A DNA stretch of 64,000 nt from Streptomyces sp. NRRL S-87. GTDB lineage: Bacteria > Actinomycetota > Actinomycetes > Streptomycetales > Streptomycetaceae. Within the stretch, counting starts at the first letter, position 1. Every line of letters begins with the position of its first letter. This document shows, piece by piece, positions 40,788 to 49,995 of the stretch. The translations under genes and the position numbers were made by a program. The stretch covers positions 1 to 64,000 of the forward strand of contig NZ_JOGB01000024.1 in the NCBI RefSeq assembly GCF_000719335.1. The letters are read 5' to 3'. The notes below the pieces were generated by a model that saw nothing but the letters and a program-made list of their open reading frames with translations, did no database searches and had not been told where the DNA came from.

Positions 40788-42002
40788 CTACAGGGTGAAC
40801 GCCCTGGTGGCGGAGCGGGAGGGGTCGCCGGGGCGCAGGTGGAGCGTGCCGGCGGCGGGGTGCAGGACGGCTGCGGCGACGGTGCGTTCGGCGCGGATGT
40901 CGCCGCGGTCGGGTACACAGATCGGCGGCCGGGACAACAGGGCGAAGTGGTCGCCCGGGACCGCGTCGGAGGGCAGCTCCGCCAGGCCCTCGGTGGCGGC
41001 CTTGAGGCGGCGCAGCGAGGAGTTGCGGGCGAAGACGTTGAGTTCGTCGCGCGGGGCGAAGTCGGGGTGGAGGAAGTGGTTGGTGTGGACGGCCGTCCTG
41101 GCGGCGGCAGCGCCGTTCCGCGGCCCGGTCGCCTCCGTCACCCGCAGCTCGCCGCCGAGGAGTTCGACGTACAGCGCCCGCTCCGCGTCGCACAGCATGA
41201 GCGAGCGGGAGCTGGCCAGCGGCAGGCCGGCCAGGACCTCCAGGGCCTCGGTGACGCTGCCGGCGGTGTCGAGGAGGTGCCGGATGGCGAGGTACGGGGG
41301 GACGCCCGGGCGCCAGTCGCCGCCGAGGACGAGGTTGAGGCCGACGGCCAGCCCGTCGCTGTTGACGCCCAGGTAGCCGAGGAGGCCGGCGAAGCTGAGC
41401 ACCAGGGAGCGCCGGGGCGAGCCGGCCGGGGCCAGCCGCAGCACGCTGATGTGGTCGTCCAGGTCGCCGTTGAGGTCGACGGTCTGGGCGAGGACGGGCG
41501 CGCCGGTGCCGATGCGCGCGTACGTCGTGCAGTCCCCGGCCGTCGGGATCTTGGAGTAGCCCATGATCTCGCGGCGCAGCTGGAGCAGCCACGCCTCTTC
41601 CTCGGTGAGGCGGGCGCCGGCGGCGAGGCCGGCCACCTCCTCGGCGAGGGCCGGCAGGGCGGCCGTGACCGCCGTGCGGTACGCGGCGATCCGCGGCCGC
41701 AGCGCCTCGTACGTGAACGGGGTGGCGGTCAGGTGGTTCAGCCGGGCGAGGCCGTCGTCGAGGAAGCCGCGCAGCGGGGCGGCGAGCGCCTCGCCGTGCG
41801 CGCGGCCGAGTTCGTACGGGCTGCCGGCGGCGTCGATGAAGGTGACCGGGTCCGTGGCCGGGTCCACGCCCGCGGGGTCGGCGTCCGCCCCCACGACGGC
41901 CGCGACCGGGGCCGCGGCGGGCGCGGACGGACCCGCGACCGGGTCGGGCCCGCCCGCGGCGGCGCCGGCCGCCGCGGGGGTCACCTGTGCGGTGTCGGTC
42001 AT
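40788..42002 (-). CDS. C45-family Ntn hydrolase (acyl-CoA:6-APA acyltransferase-like)
   Basis: The 404-aa protein belongs to the C45 family of isopenicillin N acyltransferase. After an Ala/Pro-rich N-terminus (1-60) come ELGRAHGEALAAPLRGFLDD and the self-processing site AGDCTTYARIG (Cys near residue 160), then LLGYLGVNSDGLAVGLNLVL. The nucleophile would be the Cys freed by autocleavage. In this cluster it might transfer or hydrolyse an acyl/aminoacyl group, for example product release or dipeptide formation, as no thioesterase is visible. Confidence 0.82.
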   Translation of the reverse strand: MTDTAQVTPAAAGAAAGGPDPVAGPSAPAAAPVAAVVGADADPAGVDPATDPVTFIDAAGSPYELGRAHGEALAAPLRGFLDDGLARLNHLTATPFTYEALRPRIAAYRTAVTAALPALAEEVAGLAAGARLTEEEAWLLQLRREIMGYSKIPTAGDCTTYARIGTGAPVLAQTVDLNGDLDDHISVLRLAPAGSPRRSLVLSFAGLLGYLGVNSDGLAVGLNLVLGGDWRPGVPPYLAIRHLLDTAGSVTEALEVLAGLPLASSRSLMLCDAERALYVELLGGELRVTEATGPRNGAAAARTAVHTNHFLHPDFAPRDELNVFARNSSLRRLKAATEGLAELPSDAVPGDHFALLSRPPICVPDRGDIRAERTVAAAVLHPAAGTLHLRPGDPSRSATRAFTL

Positions 42003-42500
42003 GCGTGCGCCACGGCCTGCTTCGGGCCCCGGGCGAGGGCGGCCCGGACCTCGGGCCATTCGGCGCGCAGGACGCTGTAGAAGACCGCGTCGCGGCGGCG
42101 GCCGCCCGGCATGTAGTTGAAGGAGCGCAGGGTGCCCTCCTCGGTGGCGCCGATGTTGCGCAGCCCCTTGCGAGTCGCGGCCGAGCCAGGACCAGCCGAT
42201 CTCCAGGCGGCGGTCGGCCTCGGCGAGGTTGCCGTAGCTCATGCTGCCGGCGATGCGGCCGGTGGCCTTGTCGACGATGGTGTGGACGACGCGGCGGCCG
42301 GCCGCGTGGTCGGCGAGGTTGGTGGCGAAGAAGGTCTCGAAGTCGGCGTCGGTCTCGACGGCGGCGACGAAGTAGCGCCAGATGTCGGGGTCCATGGCGA
42401 CGGCGCGGATGCCCTCGCGGTCGGCCTCGGTGACGGGGCGGACGACGACGTGCTCGTTCTCGAGGCGGGCGGCGGCGTGGGTGGTCCAGGAGGCGGTCAT
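41999..42500 (-). pseudogene. GNAT acetyltransferase with internal deletion and frameshift
   Basis: The first ~108 codons read as a RimJ/RimL-type GNAT (RLENEHVVVRPVTEADREGI, RRLEIGWSWLGRDSQG). The next ~34 codons expected for the family are missing. The C-terminal part (TRKGLRNIGATEEGTLRSF, NYMPGGRRRDAVFYSV) continues in another frame and ends at 41999, overlapping the C45 start as ATGA. The junction lies at the shared sequence GCAAGGG near 42165-42175. Upstream frame and downstream frame are both intact, so this is a real deletion rather than random decay. Confidence 0.8.
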
Positions 42501-42502
42501 GG

Positions 42503-42796
42503 TCAGGCTCCGGTGGTGTCGCTGTGGCGGGTGAGGGCGGCGGCGACGTGCCGCAGCGTGATCATGGCGGCGAGGTCGTGCTCGGTGAAGTGGGCGAGGT
42601 CGACGCCGGTCTCGTCGCAGACCTCGGTGAGGAAGAGGACCTTGTTGAGGGAGGTCAGTCCGTAGGCGGCGACCATGTCGGCGTCCAGGTCGAGGTCCTC
42701 GGCGGCGACCGGCGGGGTCAGGACGAGGGAGAGCTGGTCGCGGGCGGCGGCCTCGATCGCGGGGGCGACGGTGGCCTCGGCGGCGGTGTCAGGCAT
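42503..42796 (-). CDS. Acyl/peptidyl carrier protein
   Basis: The 97-aa helical protein has the carrier Ser in YGLTSLNKVLFL (usual DSL is TSL) and the ACP-like fourth helix. The serine should carry phosphopantetheine added by the PPTase at 40049. It overlaps the AMP-ligase gene by 8 bp, so that ligase is its probable loader. It may hold hydrazinoacetate or a derived acid. Confidence 0.85.
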   Translation of the reverse strand: MPDTAAEATVAPAIEAAARDQLSLVLTPPVAAEDLDLDADMVAAYGLTSLNKVLFLTEVCDETGVDLAHFTEHDLAAMITLRHVAAALTRHSDTTGA

Positions 42797-44381
42797 GGAT
42801 ACCGGTCTCCTGGTTGAGCAGCTGGGCGGCGTAGGCGGCCCGGATCTGCGGGCGCTTGGGCTTGTACTGGGAGGTGAGGAGGTCGTTGTCGATGCTGAAG
42901 GGGGCGTCGGCGACGACCACGCGGCTGATGTGCTCGTCCGCCGCGGTGGCCGCGTTCACGGCGGCCAGGCGGGCGGCGATGGCGTCGTGGTCGGCCGGTA
43001 CGGCGGCCGGCGAGACCACGGCGACCAGGTCGGTCTGGGTGGGGCTGAAGAGCACGCACTCGCCGATCGCCGGATCGGCCTTCATGAGCTCCTCGACGGG
43101 CCGCACGACGACCTTCTTGCCGTTGTCGAGCACGATGACGTCGTCGGCGCGGCCGTGGACGAAGAGGAAGCCGTCCTCGTCGAGGTGGCCGAGGTCGCCG
43201 GTGCGGACGGTGCCGTCGGGGGCGAAGACCTTCTCGGAGTCGCCGGGGCGGGCGTACAGGTAGCGGGTGTTGACGGGGTGGGTGCTGCGGACGTGGATGA
43301 CCCCGTCCGGGTCGATCAGCACCTCCTTGCCGGGCAGCACCTTGCCGACGCTGCCCTCCCGGTGGGCCCCGGGGTGGTTCTTGGTGACGATGCAGGTCTC
43401 GTTCATGCCGTAGCCCTCGTAGAGGGGCAGGCCGGCCTCGGCGTAGAAGCGGTGCACGTCCGCCGAGGCGGGGGCGGAGCCGGTCCACAGGTAGCGGATC
43501 CGGTCGCCGAAGAGGACCTTCGCCGTCTCCGCCACCGGCGTCCCGTCGGCGGCCCGCCGGTGCCGGGCCTCGATCTGGCGGCGGGCGGTCTCGAAGAACG
43601 CCGGTACGCCCATCACGACGGTGGGCCGGGTGCGGCGCAGCGCGGCGAACGCGGCCTCGTACGTGCTGATGGTGAGGTCGTGGCCGTGCAGGAGGGCGGA
43701 GTAGACCCAGTAGCGCTGCTGGAGCAGGGAGAGCGGCAGGAACACGAAGAGGTGGTCGTCCGGCCCGTGCCCGAAGATCTGCTGGACGGCCGCCAGCGAG
43801 CTGTCGATGCTGCCCGCGGTGGCCCCGAGGCCCTTGGGGACGCCGGTGCTGCCCGAGGTGAACTTGATGGTGGTGACGTCTCCGGGTCCCCAGGTGACGG
43901 GCGCCGGCCCGGCCTGCGGCTCCTCCGCGTCGGCGCGGGGCTCGGTGAGCTCCCAGACGTCCGCGGTGGAGACCGCGTCGGGTATGCCGGCCGTGTCCTG
44001 GTCGGTGAAGAGCAGGTCGAGGTCGTACGCGTCCATGAGCGCGGCGGAGGGGGTGAACTTGCCCGGCTCCAGGCCTGCCGTCTCGGCCTTCAGGCGCAGG
44101 GCGGCGAGGTCGAGCAGCACCCACTCCAGGCTGTTGGCGGCCAGGACGCCGATCCGCGAGCCCCGGCCGACGCCGCGTTCGCGCAGCCGCAGGGCGAGCC
44201 GGCCCGAGCGCTCGTACAGCTCGGTCAGGGGGACGGTGCGGGTGCCGTCGAGCCGCGCCACGGTCAGGGTGCCGGCCGTGGGCGCGGTGGTGACGAGGCG
44301 CTGGAGGGCGGAGTCGGCGGCGGGGCCGGCCGGTTCGTGCGGAGCGGCCCCGGTGGTGGGCGCCGCGTCGATCGTGGTCAT
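42789..44381 (-). CDS. AMP-forming ligase loading the carrier protein
   Basis: This 530-aa ANL enzyme resembles long-chain acyl-CoA ligases: TIKFTSGSTGVPKGL (A3), LYEGYGMNETCIV (A5), VRTGDLGHLDEDGFLFVHGR (A7/A8) and a C-terminal SQYKPKRPQ region instead of a canonical A10 Lys. It overlaps both neighbours (NRPS, carrier). By analogy with azaserine- and triacsin-type pathways it could activate hydrazinoacetate, but the substrate is not readable here. Confidence 0.83.
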   Translation of the reverse strand: MTTIDAAPTTGAAPHEPAGPAADSALQRLVTTAPTAGTLTVARLDGTRTVPLTELYERSGRLALRLRERGVGRGSRIGVLAANSLEWVLLDLAALRLKAETAGLEPGKFTPSAALMDAYDLDLLFTDQDTAGIPDAVSTADVWELTEPRADAEEPQAGPAPVTWGPGDVTTIKFTSGSTGVPKGLGATAGSIDSSLAAVQQIFGHGPDDHLFVFLPLSLLQQRYWVYSALLHGHDLTISTYEAAFAALRRTRPTVVMGVPAFFETARRQIEARHRRAADGTPVAETAKVLFGDRIRYLWTGSAPASADVHRFYAEAGLPLYEGYGMNETCIVTKNHPGAHREGSVGKVLPGKEVLIDPDGVIHVRSTHPVNTRYLYARPGDSEKVFAPDGTVRTGDLGHLDEDGFLFVHGRADDVIVLDNGKKVVVRPVEELMKADPAIGECVLFSPTQTDLVAVVSPAAVPADHDAIAARLAAVNAATAADEHISRVVVADAPFSIDNDLLTSQYKPKRPQIRAAYAAQLLNQETGIHA

Positions 44382-47300
44382 CGGGGTGTCTCCGGTGCGA
44401 GGTGGGCGGCCATGGCGCGGACCGAGTCCATCTCGGCGAACTGGTCGAGGGTGACGGTGGTGCCGAAGCGCTTGCGGGTCGCGGTGAGGATGCGGGCCGC
44501 GGCGATGGAGTCGCCGCCGAGCGAGGCGAGGGTGTCGGTGACGCCCAGGTCCGGGCGGCGCAGCACGGTCGCCCAGATCTCGGCGAGCAGCTTCTCCGTC
44601 TCGGTCTCGGGCGGGACGGAGGCGGCCTCCTGGGCGGGTGCGGCGTCGGCGGTCGCGGCGCCCAGCGCCGCCAGCTTCGTGCGGTCGACCTTGGCGTTCT
44701 TGGTGAGGGGGAGGGCGTCGTGCCACAGCACCACGGTCGGGATCATGTAGTCGGGCAGGTCGGCCCGCAGGGCCTGGCGCAGTTCGCCGGCGTGCGGACG
44801 GGCCGGGCCGGCCGGGACGAGGTGGGCCACGAGCTGGTCGCCGCGCGGCCCGGGGCGGGCGGCGACGACGGCCTTGGCGACGGAGTCGAGGGCGGCCAGC
44901 CGGGTCTCGACCTCGCCGGCCTCGATGCGGTAGCCGTTGACCTTGATCTGGAAGTCGCCGCGGCCGAGGATCTGGATCTCCCCGTCGGGCAGGTAGCGGC
45001 CCAGGTCGCCGGTGCGGTACATGCGCTCGCCGCGGCTGTCGTCCCGGTAGAACTTCTCGGCGGTGCGCGCCTCGTCGCCCCAGTAGCCGCGGGCCAGGCC
45101 GGTGCCGGCCGCGACGATCTCGCCGGTGACCCAGTCGGGGCAGTCCAGCCCGTCGCGGTCGAGGACGTAGGCCCGGTTGTTGGCGTTGGGGTGGCCGTAC
45201 GGGATGGACTCGGTGCCGTCCTCGTCCTCGCGGACGGGGTGCAGGATGTTCCAGATGGTGGTCTCGGTGGGCCCGCCGAGGGAGACCACCTCCAGGCCGG
45301 GGACCAGTCGGCGCAGGGCCGCGGGCAGGGCCGGCGGCAGCCGGTCGCCGCTCATCATGACCAGGCGCAGCGCGGGGGGCGCGGTGCCGTCGGCGACGGC
45401 CTGGTCGTGCATCAGGTTGACGATGGCCGGGACGGAGTTCCACACGCTGATGCCGAACTCCGAGGCCAGCTCCAGCCAGTGGCCGGGGTCCACGGCGCGG
45501 TCCCGGTCGGGCATGACCAGGGCCGCGCCGGCCGCCAGCGCACCGAAGACGTCCCAGACGGACAGGTCGAAGTTGAAGGCGCTGATGGCCATGAACCGGT
45601 CGTCGGGGCGGATGCCGAAGCGCTCCTGGCAGTCGGCGACGACGTTGGCGACGTTGGCGTGGGTGACCATGACGCCCTTGGGGGCGCCGGTGGTGCCGGA
45701 GGTGTAGAGGACGTAGGCGAGGTCCTCCGGGTCCGAGCCGGGCAGCCGGGCCGGGACGTCGGCGGGGGCCGCGCCGGGCTCGTGGGCCGTGAGGTCGAGG
45801 GCGGCGATGCCGCGCCCGGGGTCGCCCTCCTGCCAGCCGGCGTTGGTCAGCACGCAGCGGACCCGGCCGTCGGTGAGCATGTAGTCGCGGCGGGACTCCG
45901 GCAGGGCCGCGTCCACGGGCAGGTAGCCGGCGCCGGCCAGGACGGTGGCGAGGATGCCGGTGATCTGCTCGGGGCCGCGGTGCATGACCAGGCCGACCAG
46001 GTCGCCGCGGCCGACGCCGTGCGCGCGCAGCCAGGTCGCGGCCCGGGCGGCGCGGTCGAGGAGTTCCCCGTACGTCAGGACGCCCGCGGTGGTGAGGACG
46101 GCCGGCGCGTCGGGGGTGCGGCGGGCCTGCGCGGCGATGGCGTCGCCGAGCATCTCGGGGGCGCGCGCCACGGCCGTGTCGTTGGCCGCGTCGCGGCGGG
46201 CCCGCTGGGCGGGCGGCAGCAGGTCGAAGGCGTGCCGCTGCCAGGCGGCCTCGTCCGTGAGCGTGCCGAGCAGTTCCCGGTAGCCGTGCGCGAGGTCGTC
46301 GAGCAGGCCCTCGGGGAAGAGCTCGTCGAGGCCGTCGAGCTGGACGACGAGGGCGCCGCGGCGCTCCATGGCGAAGGCGTTGAGCCAGACCTGCGGGGTC
46401 TGGGAGACGGTGAACACCTCGGGGCCGAACAGCTCCAGGGCGGAGCCGTCCACCTCGGTGCTGGCGTGTCCGATGGCGCTGTTGAAGGTGAACGGCATGC
46501 GGGCGCCGGCCACTCCGCCGCGCAGCCGCGACAGTTCGGCCATGACCTCGACGCCGGAGTGGTGGCGGTGGTCGATGTCGGCGTGCAGCCGCTTCTGCAG
46601 GGCCTGGGCGCGCTCGGCGTACGGGCGGCCGCGGTCGACCTCGGCCTCCACCAGCAGGGTGTCGGAGAACTGGCCGATGGCCTCGAAGATCCGCGGGTGC
46701 ACGGGGGGCCGCTGGGCGATGGTGGTGGTGAGGGTGAACCGCTCCCCCGCGCCCCAGGTCGACAGCGTCTCGGCGTAGGCGGAGAGCAGCACGGCCGAAG
46801 GGGTCAGGCCGAGTGCCGCGCCCCGCTCCTTGAGCCGGCCCCAGGCGGCCGCGTCGAGTTCGACGGTGCGCTGGCTGAACCGGGACCGGGTCAGGGCCGC
46901 GGGGCTGGTGCGCAGCGGCAGGTCCGGGTGCGGGGCCAGGTCGGGGGCGCGCTCGCTCCAGTACGTCTGCGAGCGGCGGGCCGGGGCCTTGCCGCGGGCC
47001 GCCTCGCGGGCCTCGACGTACTGCGCGTACGGCAGTTCCTCGGGGAGCTCGGCGCCCGGGCTCTGGTAGGCGTGCCACCAGGCGCGGAAGAACAGGAACA
47101 TGCTGATCCCGTCCATCACGAGGCCGTCGTGGCCGACGTGCAGCACCATCCGGTCGTCGGCGAGGACGGTGACGTCCACGGCCAGGAGGGGGCCGCGGTC
47201 GGCGGCCAGCAGCCGGTGGGAGCGGGCCTCGCGCAGCTCGGCGCGGGTGCGCTCCTGCTGCGCGGGGTCCTGGTCGCGCAGGTCGAGGCGGCCGATCGGG

Positions 47301-47731
47301 ACGCGGGCGGCGGCGGCCGGGACGGTGACCTGGCGGTCGTCGGCGAGGAAGCGGGAGCGCAGCGCGCTGTGGGCGGCGACGACGGCGTCCAGGGCGGTCT
47401 GGAGGCGGTCGAGGTCCCAGTGGCCCTCGATCTCGTGGTAGACGTGGCTGGCCACGTCCCCGATCTCGAAGATGCCGGAGCGGCCGAGGTAGTAGCCGCG
47501 CTGGAGCGGGGTGAGGGGGAAGCCGGGGCCGAGTTCGGCCTCGGCGGCCAGGTGCGCGACGAGGTCGGCCTTGGCGGCCTTGATGCGGCCGATGAACTCG
47601 CCGTCCATCCGCTCGCGCGGTCCCTGCAGGCGCAGGTCGCCGTCGACGAGGCTGACGGACAGGCCGCGGTCGGCGATGTCCTTCAGTACCGCGTGGTGGT
47701 CGACCGGGTGGTGGGTGTCGTGGCGATCCAT
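44378..47731 (-). CDS. NRPS: TubC-type docking, Cy-like condensation, A and T domains
   Basis: The 1117-aa protein has an N-terminal TubC-like docking region (1-55), a condensation domain (about 70-490) whose active site reads DGLVMDGIS, i.e. the DxxxxDxxS of heterocyclisation domains instead of HHxxxDG, an adenylation domain (about 500-1000, YTSGTTGAPKGVMVTHANV, GGPTETTIWN) and a carrier domain (ASLGGDSIAAARIL). By manual alignment the specificity residues are D-L-W-N-M-S-L-I-W, close to the cysteine code DLYNLSLIW. So Cys with thiazoline formation is predicted, with moderate confidence. There is no thioesterase. Confidence 0.85.
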   Translation of the reverse strand: MDRHDTHHPVDHHAVLKDIADRGLSVSLVDGDLRLQGPRERMDGEFIGRIKAAKADLVAHLAAEAELGPGFPLTPLQRGYYLGRSGIFEIGDVASHVYHEIEGHWDLDRLQTALDAVVAAHSALRSRFLADDRQVTVPAAAARVPIGRLDLRDQDPAQQERTRAELREARSHRLLAADRGPLLAVDVTVLADDRMVLHVGHDGLVMDGISMFLFFRAWWHAYQSPGAELPEELPYAQYVEAREAARGKAPARRSQTYWSERAPDLAPHPDLPLRTSPAALTRSRFSQRTVELDAAAWGRLKERGAALGLTPSAVLLSAYAETLSTWGAGERFTLTTTIAQRPPVHPRIFEAIGQFSDTLLVEAEVDRGRPYAERAQALQKRLHADIDHRHHSGVEVMAELSRLRGGVAGARMPFTFNSAIGHASTEVDGSALELFGPEVFTVSQTPQVWLNAFAMERRGALVVQLDGLDELFPEGLLDDLAHGYRELLGTLTDEAAWQRHAFDLLPPAQRARRDAANDTAVARAPEMLGDAIAAQARRTPDAPAVLTTAGVLTYGELLDRAARAATWLRAHGVGRGDLVGLVMHRGPEQITGILATVLAGAGYLPVDAALPESRRDYMLTDGRVRCVLTNAGWQEGDPGRGIAALDLTAHEPGAAPADVPARLPGSDPEDLAYVLYTSGTTGAPKGVMVTHANVANVVADCQERFGIRPDDRFMAISAFNFDLSVWDVFGALAAGAALVMPDRDRAVDPGHWLELASEFGISVWNSVPAIVNLMHDQAVADGTAPPALRLVMMSGDRLPPALPAALRRLVPGLEVVSLGGPTETTIWNILHPVREDEDGTESIPYGHPNANNRAYVLDRDGLDCPDWVTGEIVAAGTGLARGYWGDEARTAEKFYRDDSRGERMYRTGDLGRYLPDGEIQILGRGDFQIKVNGYRIEAGEVETRLAALDSVAKAVVAARPGPRGDQLVAHLVPAGPARPHAGELRQALRADLPDYMIPTVVLWHDALPLTKNAKVDRTKLAALGAATADAAPAQEAASVPPETETEKLLAEIWATVLRRPDLGVTDTLASLGGDSIAAARILTATRKRFGTTVTLDQFAEMDSVRAMAAHLAPETPR

Positions 47732-49995
47732 CAGTGCCGGCCTTCCGTGAGGGCGGCCACCGTGGCCGGCTCGGCGCGTTCGGCGAGGACGGCGGCCAGT
47801 TCGGCGACCGTCCCGCCGTGCAGCAGCTCGTCCATGGACAGGTCCACGTCGAGGGCGTCGAGGATCTGGTACTGGACGGTGACGGCCTGCAGGGAGCCGG
47901 CCGCCAGCTGGGTCAGGGTGCGGTCGGCGATCGGCTCGTCGCCCTCCAGCCGCAGGGCGGTGCGCACCGTGGCGGACAGCCAGTCGGTGAGCGGGTCGGT
48001 GCCGGTGGCGGCCGCGGCGGCCGTCGGGGTGAAGAAGACGGCGTCGGCGAGGGCGACCTCGCTGCCGGGGGTGAGGAGTTCGACCGTACGGGGCCACGCC
48101 GAGGGGGCGTCGCCCATGCCGAGGGCGGCGGCCAGCCGGGCGGCGAAGCGCGGCATGACCGGGGTGGCGGCGTGCGCCAGCAGGCGGGCGGCGGCCAGCT
48201 CCAGGGCGATGGCGGTGCGGTTCTCGTTCTCCCAGCCGGCGGTGTCGGTGAGCAGGCCCTCGGCGCGGGCGAAGCGGACCGTGTCGGCGACGATGCCGTC
48301 GAGTTCGGCGGCGGCCTGGTTGAGGGAGAAGGCGTCGCCGGAGAGGGCGCCGGTGACGGCCGACAGGCGGGCGCCGAGGCGGGCCAGGAAGGCCTGGTGC
48401 TCGGGGGTCCAGTTGCCGGCGTCGGGGGCCAGGCCGCCGTGGTGCTTGGCGACGCGGGCGCCGAGGTCGTTCAGCCACGCCTGCCAGGTGCCGATGAGGG
48501 TGTCGTCGAGGGTCTTCTCGTACGCGGCGCGCTGGAAGTTGGTGCGCAGGCCTTCGGGGCGGGTGGCGGACAGGAAGAAGCGGACGGCGTCGACGGTGCC
48601 GGGGTTCAGGATCTCCTTGCCCCAGATGGCGTGCCGGCGGCTGGTGGAGAACTTCTGGCCCTCCAGCAGGTAGAACTCGTTGACGTGGTAGTCGATGTCG
48701 GGCTGCCAGCCGGGGAACGCCAGCTTGTACAGGACCGGGTAGAGCACCGAGTGGTAGAAGCTGTTGTCGTAGCCGAAGAAGTGGACGATCTTCCAGTCGG
48801 CGGCCGGCTCGGCGGCCCGCCAGTCGCGGCCCAGCCGGGCGCCCAGGGACTGGATGCCGTGCAGGAAGCCGTAGCTCATCTCGGGCCACACCCAGATGAC
48901 CTGGCCCTCGGTGTCGCCCTCGCGGGGCTCGACGCCCCACTCGGAGGGGTGGGTGATCGGGATGTCGAGGCTCGGGCGGGCGAAGAGCCGGTCGGCCAGC
49001 TCGCGCAGCCGGGCCGGGACGCGGCCCAGCTTGTGGTGGTCGCGGACCTCGCCGGAGAAGGTGTGCAGGGGCAGGGTCCAGCGGGCGGAGGTGCCGCGCA
49101 CGGGGGCCGCCGGGGCGGCGGAGCGGGGTTCGGCGAGGTCGGCGACGGTGTTGGGCTCGCCGCATTCCTCGCAGATGTTGCCGGAGGTGCCGTTGCCGCA
49201 GCCGGGGCAGCCGCCCTTGACGTCGACCTCGTACAGGTAGCGGCCGGTCCCGGCGTCGAAGAGGGCGTCGTGCTCGGCGACGGACACCTCGCCGGAGGCG
49301 ACGACCTTGCTGAAGAAGTCCTGCAGGCCCTCGCGGTAGGCGGGGTCCTGGTCGGTGACCGTGTACTGGTCGAGCGGGATGTCCATCAGCCGCAGCGTCT
49401 CGGCGATCTCGGCGCTGTAGTGGGCGGCGGTTTCGGCGGGGGTGCGGTCCTCGGCGCGGGCGGCGCCGACGACGTAGCTCTGGTAGTCGTCGCTGCCGGT
49501 GAGGTGGTAGGCCTCGGCGCCGTTCATGCGCTGGAAGCGGGTGAAGGCGTCGGCGCCCAGGTAGGGGCCGGAGAGGTGGCCCAGGTGCAGGTCGCCGTTG
49601 GGGGTGGGCGGGGTGGAGAAGACGAAGACGGGGCGGTCGCCGAAGCCCCTGCGCTCCTCGTTGCCGGCGGAGGTCATGGCCCGCTCGGCGTCGCGCCAGT
49701 ACTGGGTGAAGAAGATCAGGTCGGCCTCGCCGGTGTTGGTCAGGACGTGGGTCTCGAACGGCTCGAAGAGGATGACGGTGCCGGGGGCGGCCGGGTGGGT
49801 GGCGCCGTCGACGGCGAACTCGCCGGTGCCGGCGACGACGACGAACAGCTCGGTCTCGTCGTGGTGGTGGCGCTCGGAGGTGACACCCGGGGCGACCCGG
49901 CCCCAGCCCGCGCCGGTGCCCAGGCCCTCGACGGAGCTCATGTCGATGCCGAACGCCTGCTCCAGCACGTCGGCGTCGTAGCTGGCGATGATCAT
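47731..49995 (-). CDS. Cupin-MetRS-like hydrazine synthetase with C-terminal carrier-like domain
   Basis: This 754-aa protein is built as cupin (about 30-105, TSERHHHDETELFVVVAGTG, then ETHVLTN), methionyl-tRNA-synthetase-like core (about 120-560, LHLGHLSG for HIGH, KFSTSRR for KMSKS, zinc ligands CPGCGN and CEECGE), anticodon-domain-like helices, and a final ~75-residue segment resembling a carrier domain (LAAGSLQAVTVQYQI). Cupin-MetRS fusions (Spb40, Tri28) couple N6-hydroxylysine and glycine to form an N-N bond. The carrier-like tail is unusual. Start and stop overlap neighbours by 4 bp and 1 bp. Confidence 0.9.
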   Translation of the reverse strand: MIIASYDADVLEQAFGIDMSSVEGLGTGAGWGRVAPGVTSERHHHDETELFVVVAGTGEFAVDGATHPAAPGTVILFEPFETHVLTNTGEADLIFFTQYWRDAERAMTSAGNEERRGFGDRPVFVFSTPPTPNGDLHLGHLSGPYLGADAFTRFQRMNGAEAYHLTGSDDYQSYVVGAARAEDRTPAETAAHYSAEIAETLRLMDIPLDQYTVTDQDPAYREGLQDFFSKVVASGEVSVAEHDALFDAGTGRYLYEVDVKGGCPGCGNGTSGNICEECGEPNTVADLAEPRSAAPAAPVRGTSARWTLPLHTFSGEVRDHHKLGRVPARLRELADRLFARPSLDIPITHPSEWGVEPREGDTEGQVIWVWPEMSYGFLHGIQSLGARLGRDWRAAEPAADWKIVHFFGYDNSFYHSVLYPVLYKLAFPGWQPDIDYHVNEFYLLEGQKFSTSRRHAIWGKEILNPGTVDAVRFFLSATRPEGLRTNFQRAAYEKTLDDTLIGTWQAWLNDLGARVAKHHGGLAPDAGNWTPEHQAFLARLGARLSAVTGALSGDAFSLNQAAAELDGIVADTVRFARAEGLLTDTAGWENENRTAIALELAAARLLAHAATPVMPRFAARLAAALGMGDAPSAWPRTVELLTPGSEVALADAVFFTPTAAAAATGTDPLTDWLSATVRTALRLEGDEPIADRTLTQLAAGSLQAVTVQYQILDALDVDLSMDELLHGGTVAELAAVLAERAEPATVAALTEGRH

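Noticed and set aside
44402..48673. 1423-codon plus-strand open frame
   Set aside because: Antisense to the NRPS and hydrazine synthetase; Gly/Val/Asp-rich with no recognisable domain.
47731..49995. Housekeeping methionyl-tRNA synthetase
   Set aside because: The N-terminal cupin, the added tail, and the position between a lysine hydroxylase and FAD oxidase fit the hydrazine synthetase family instead.
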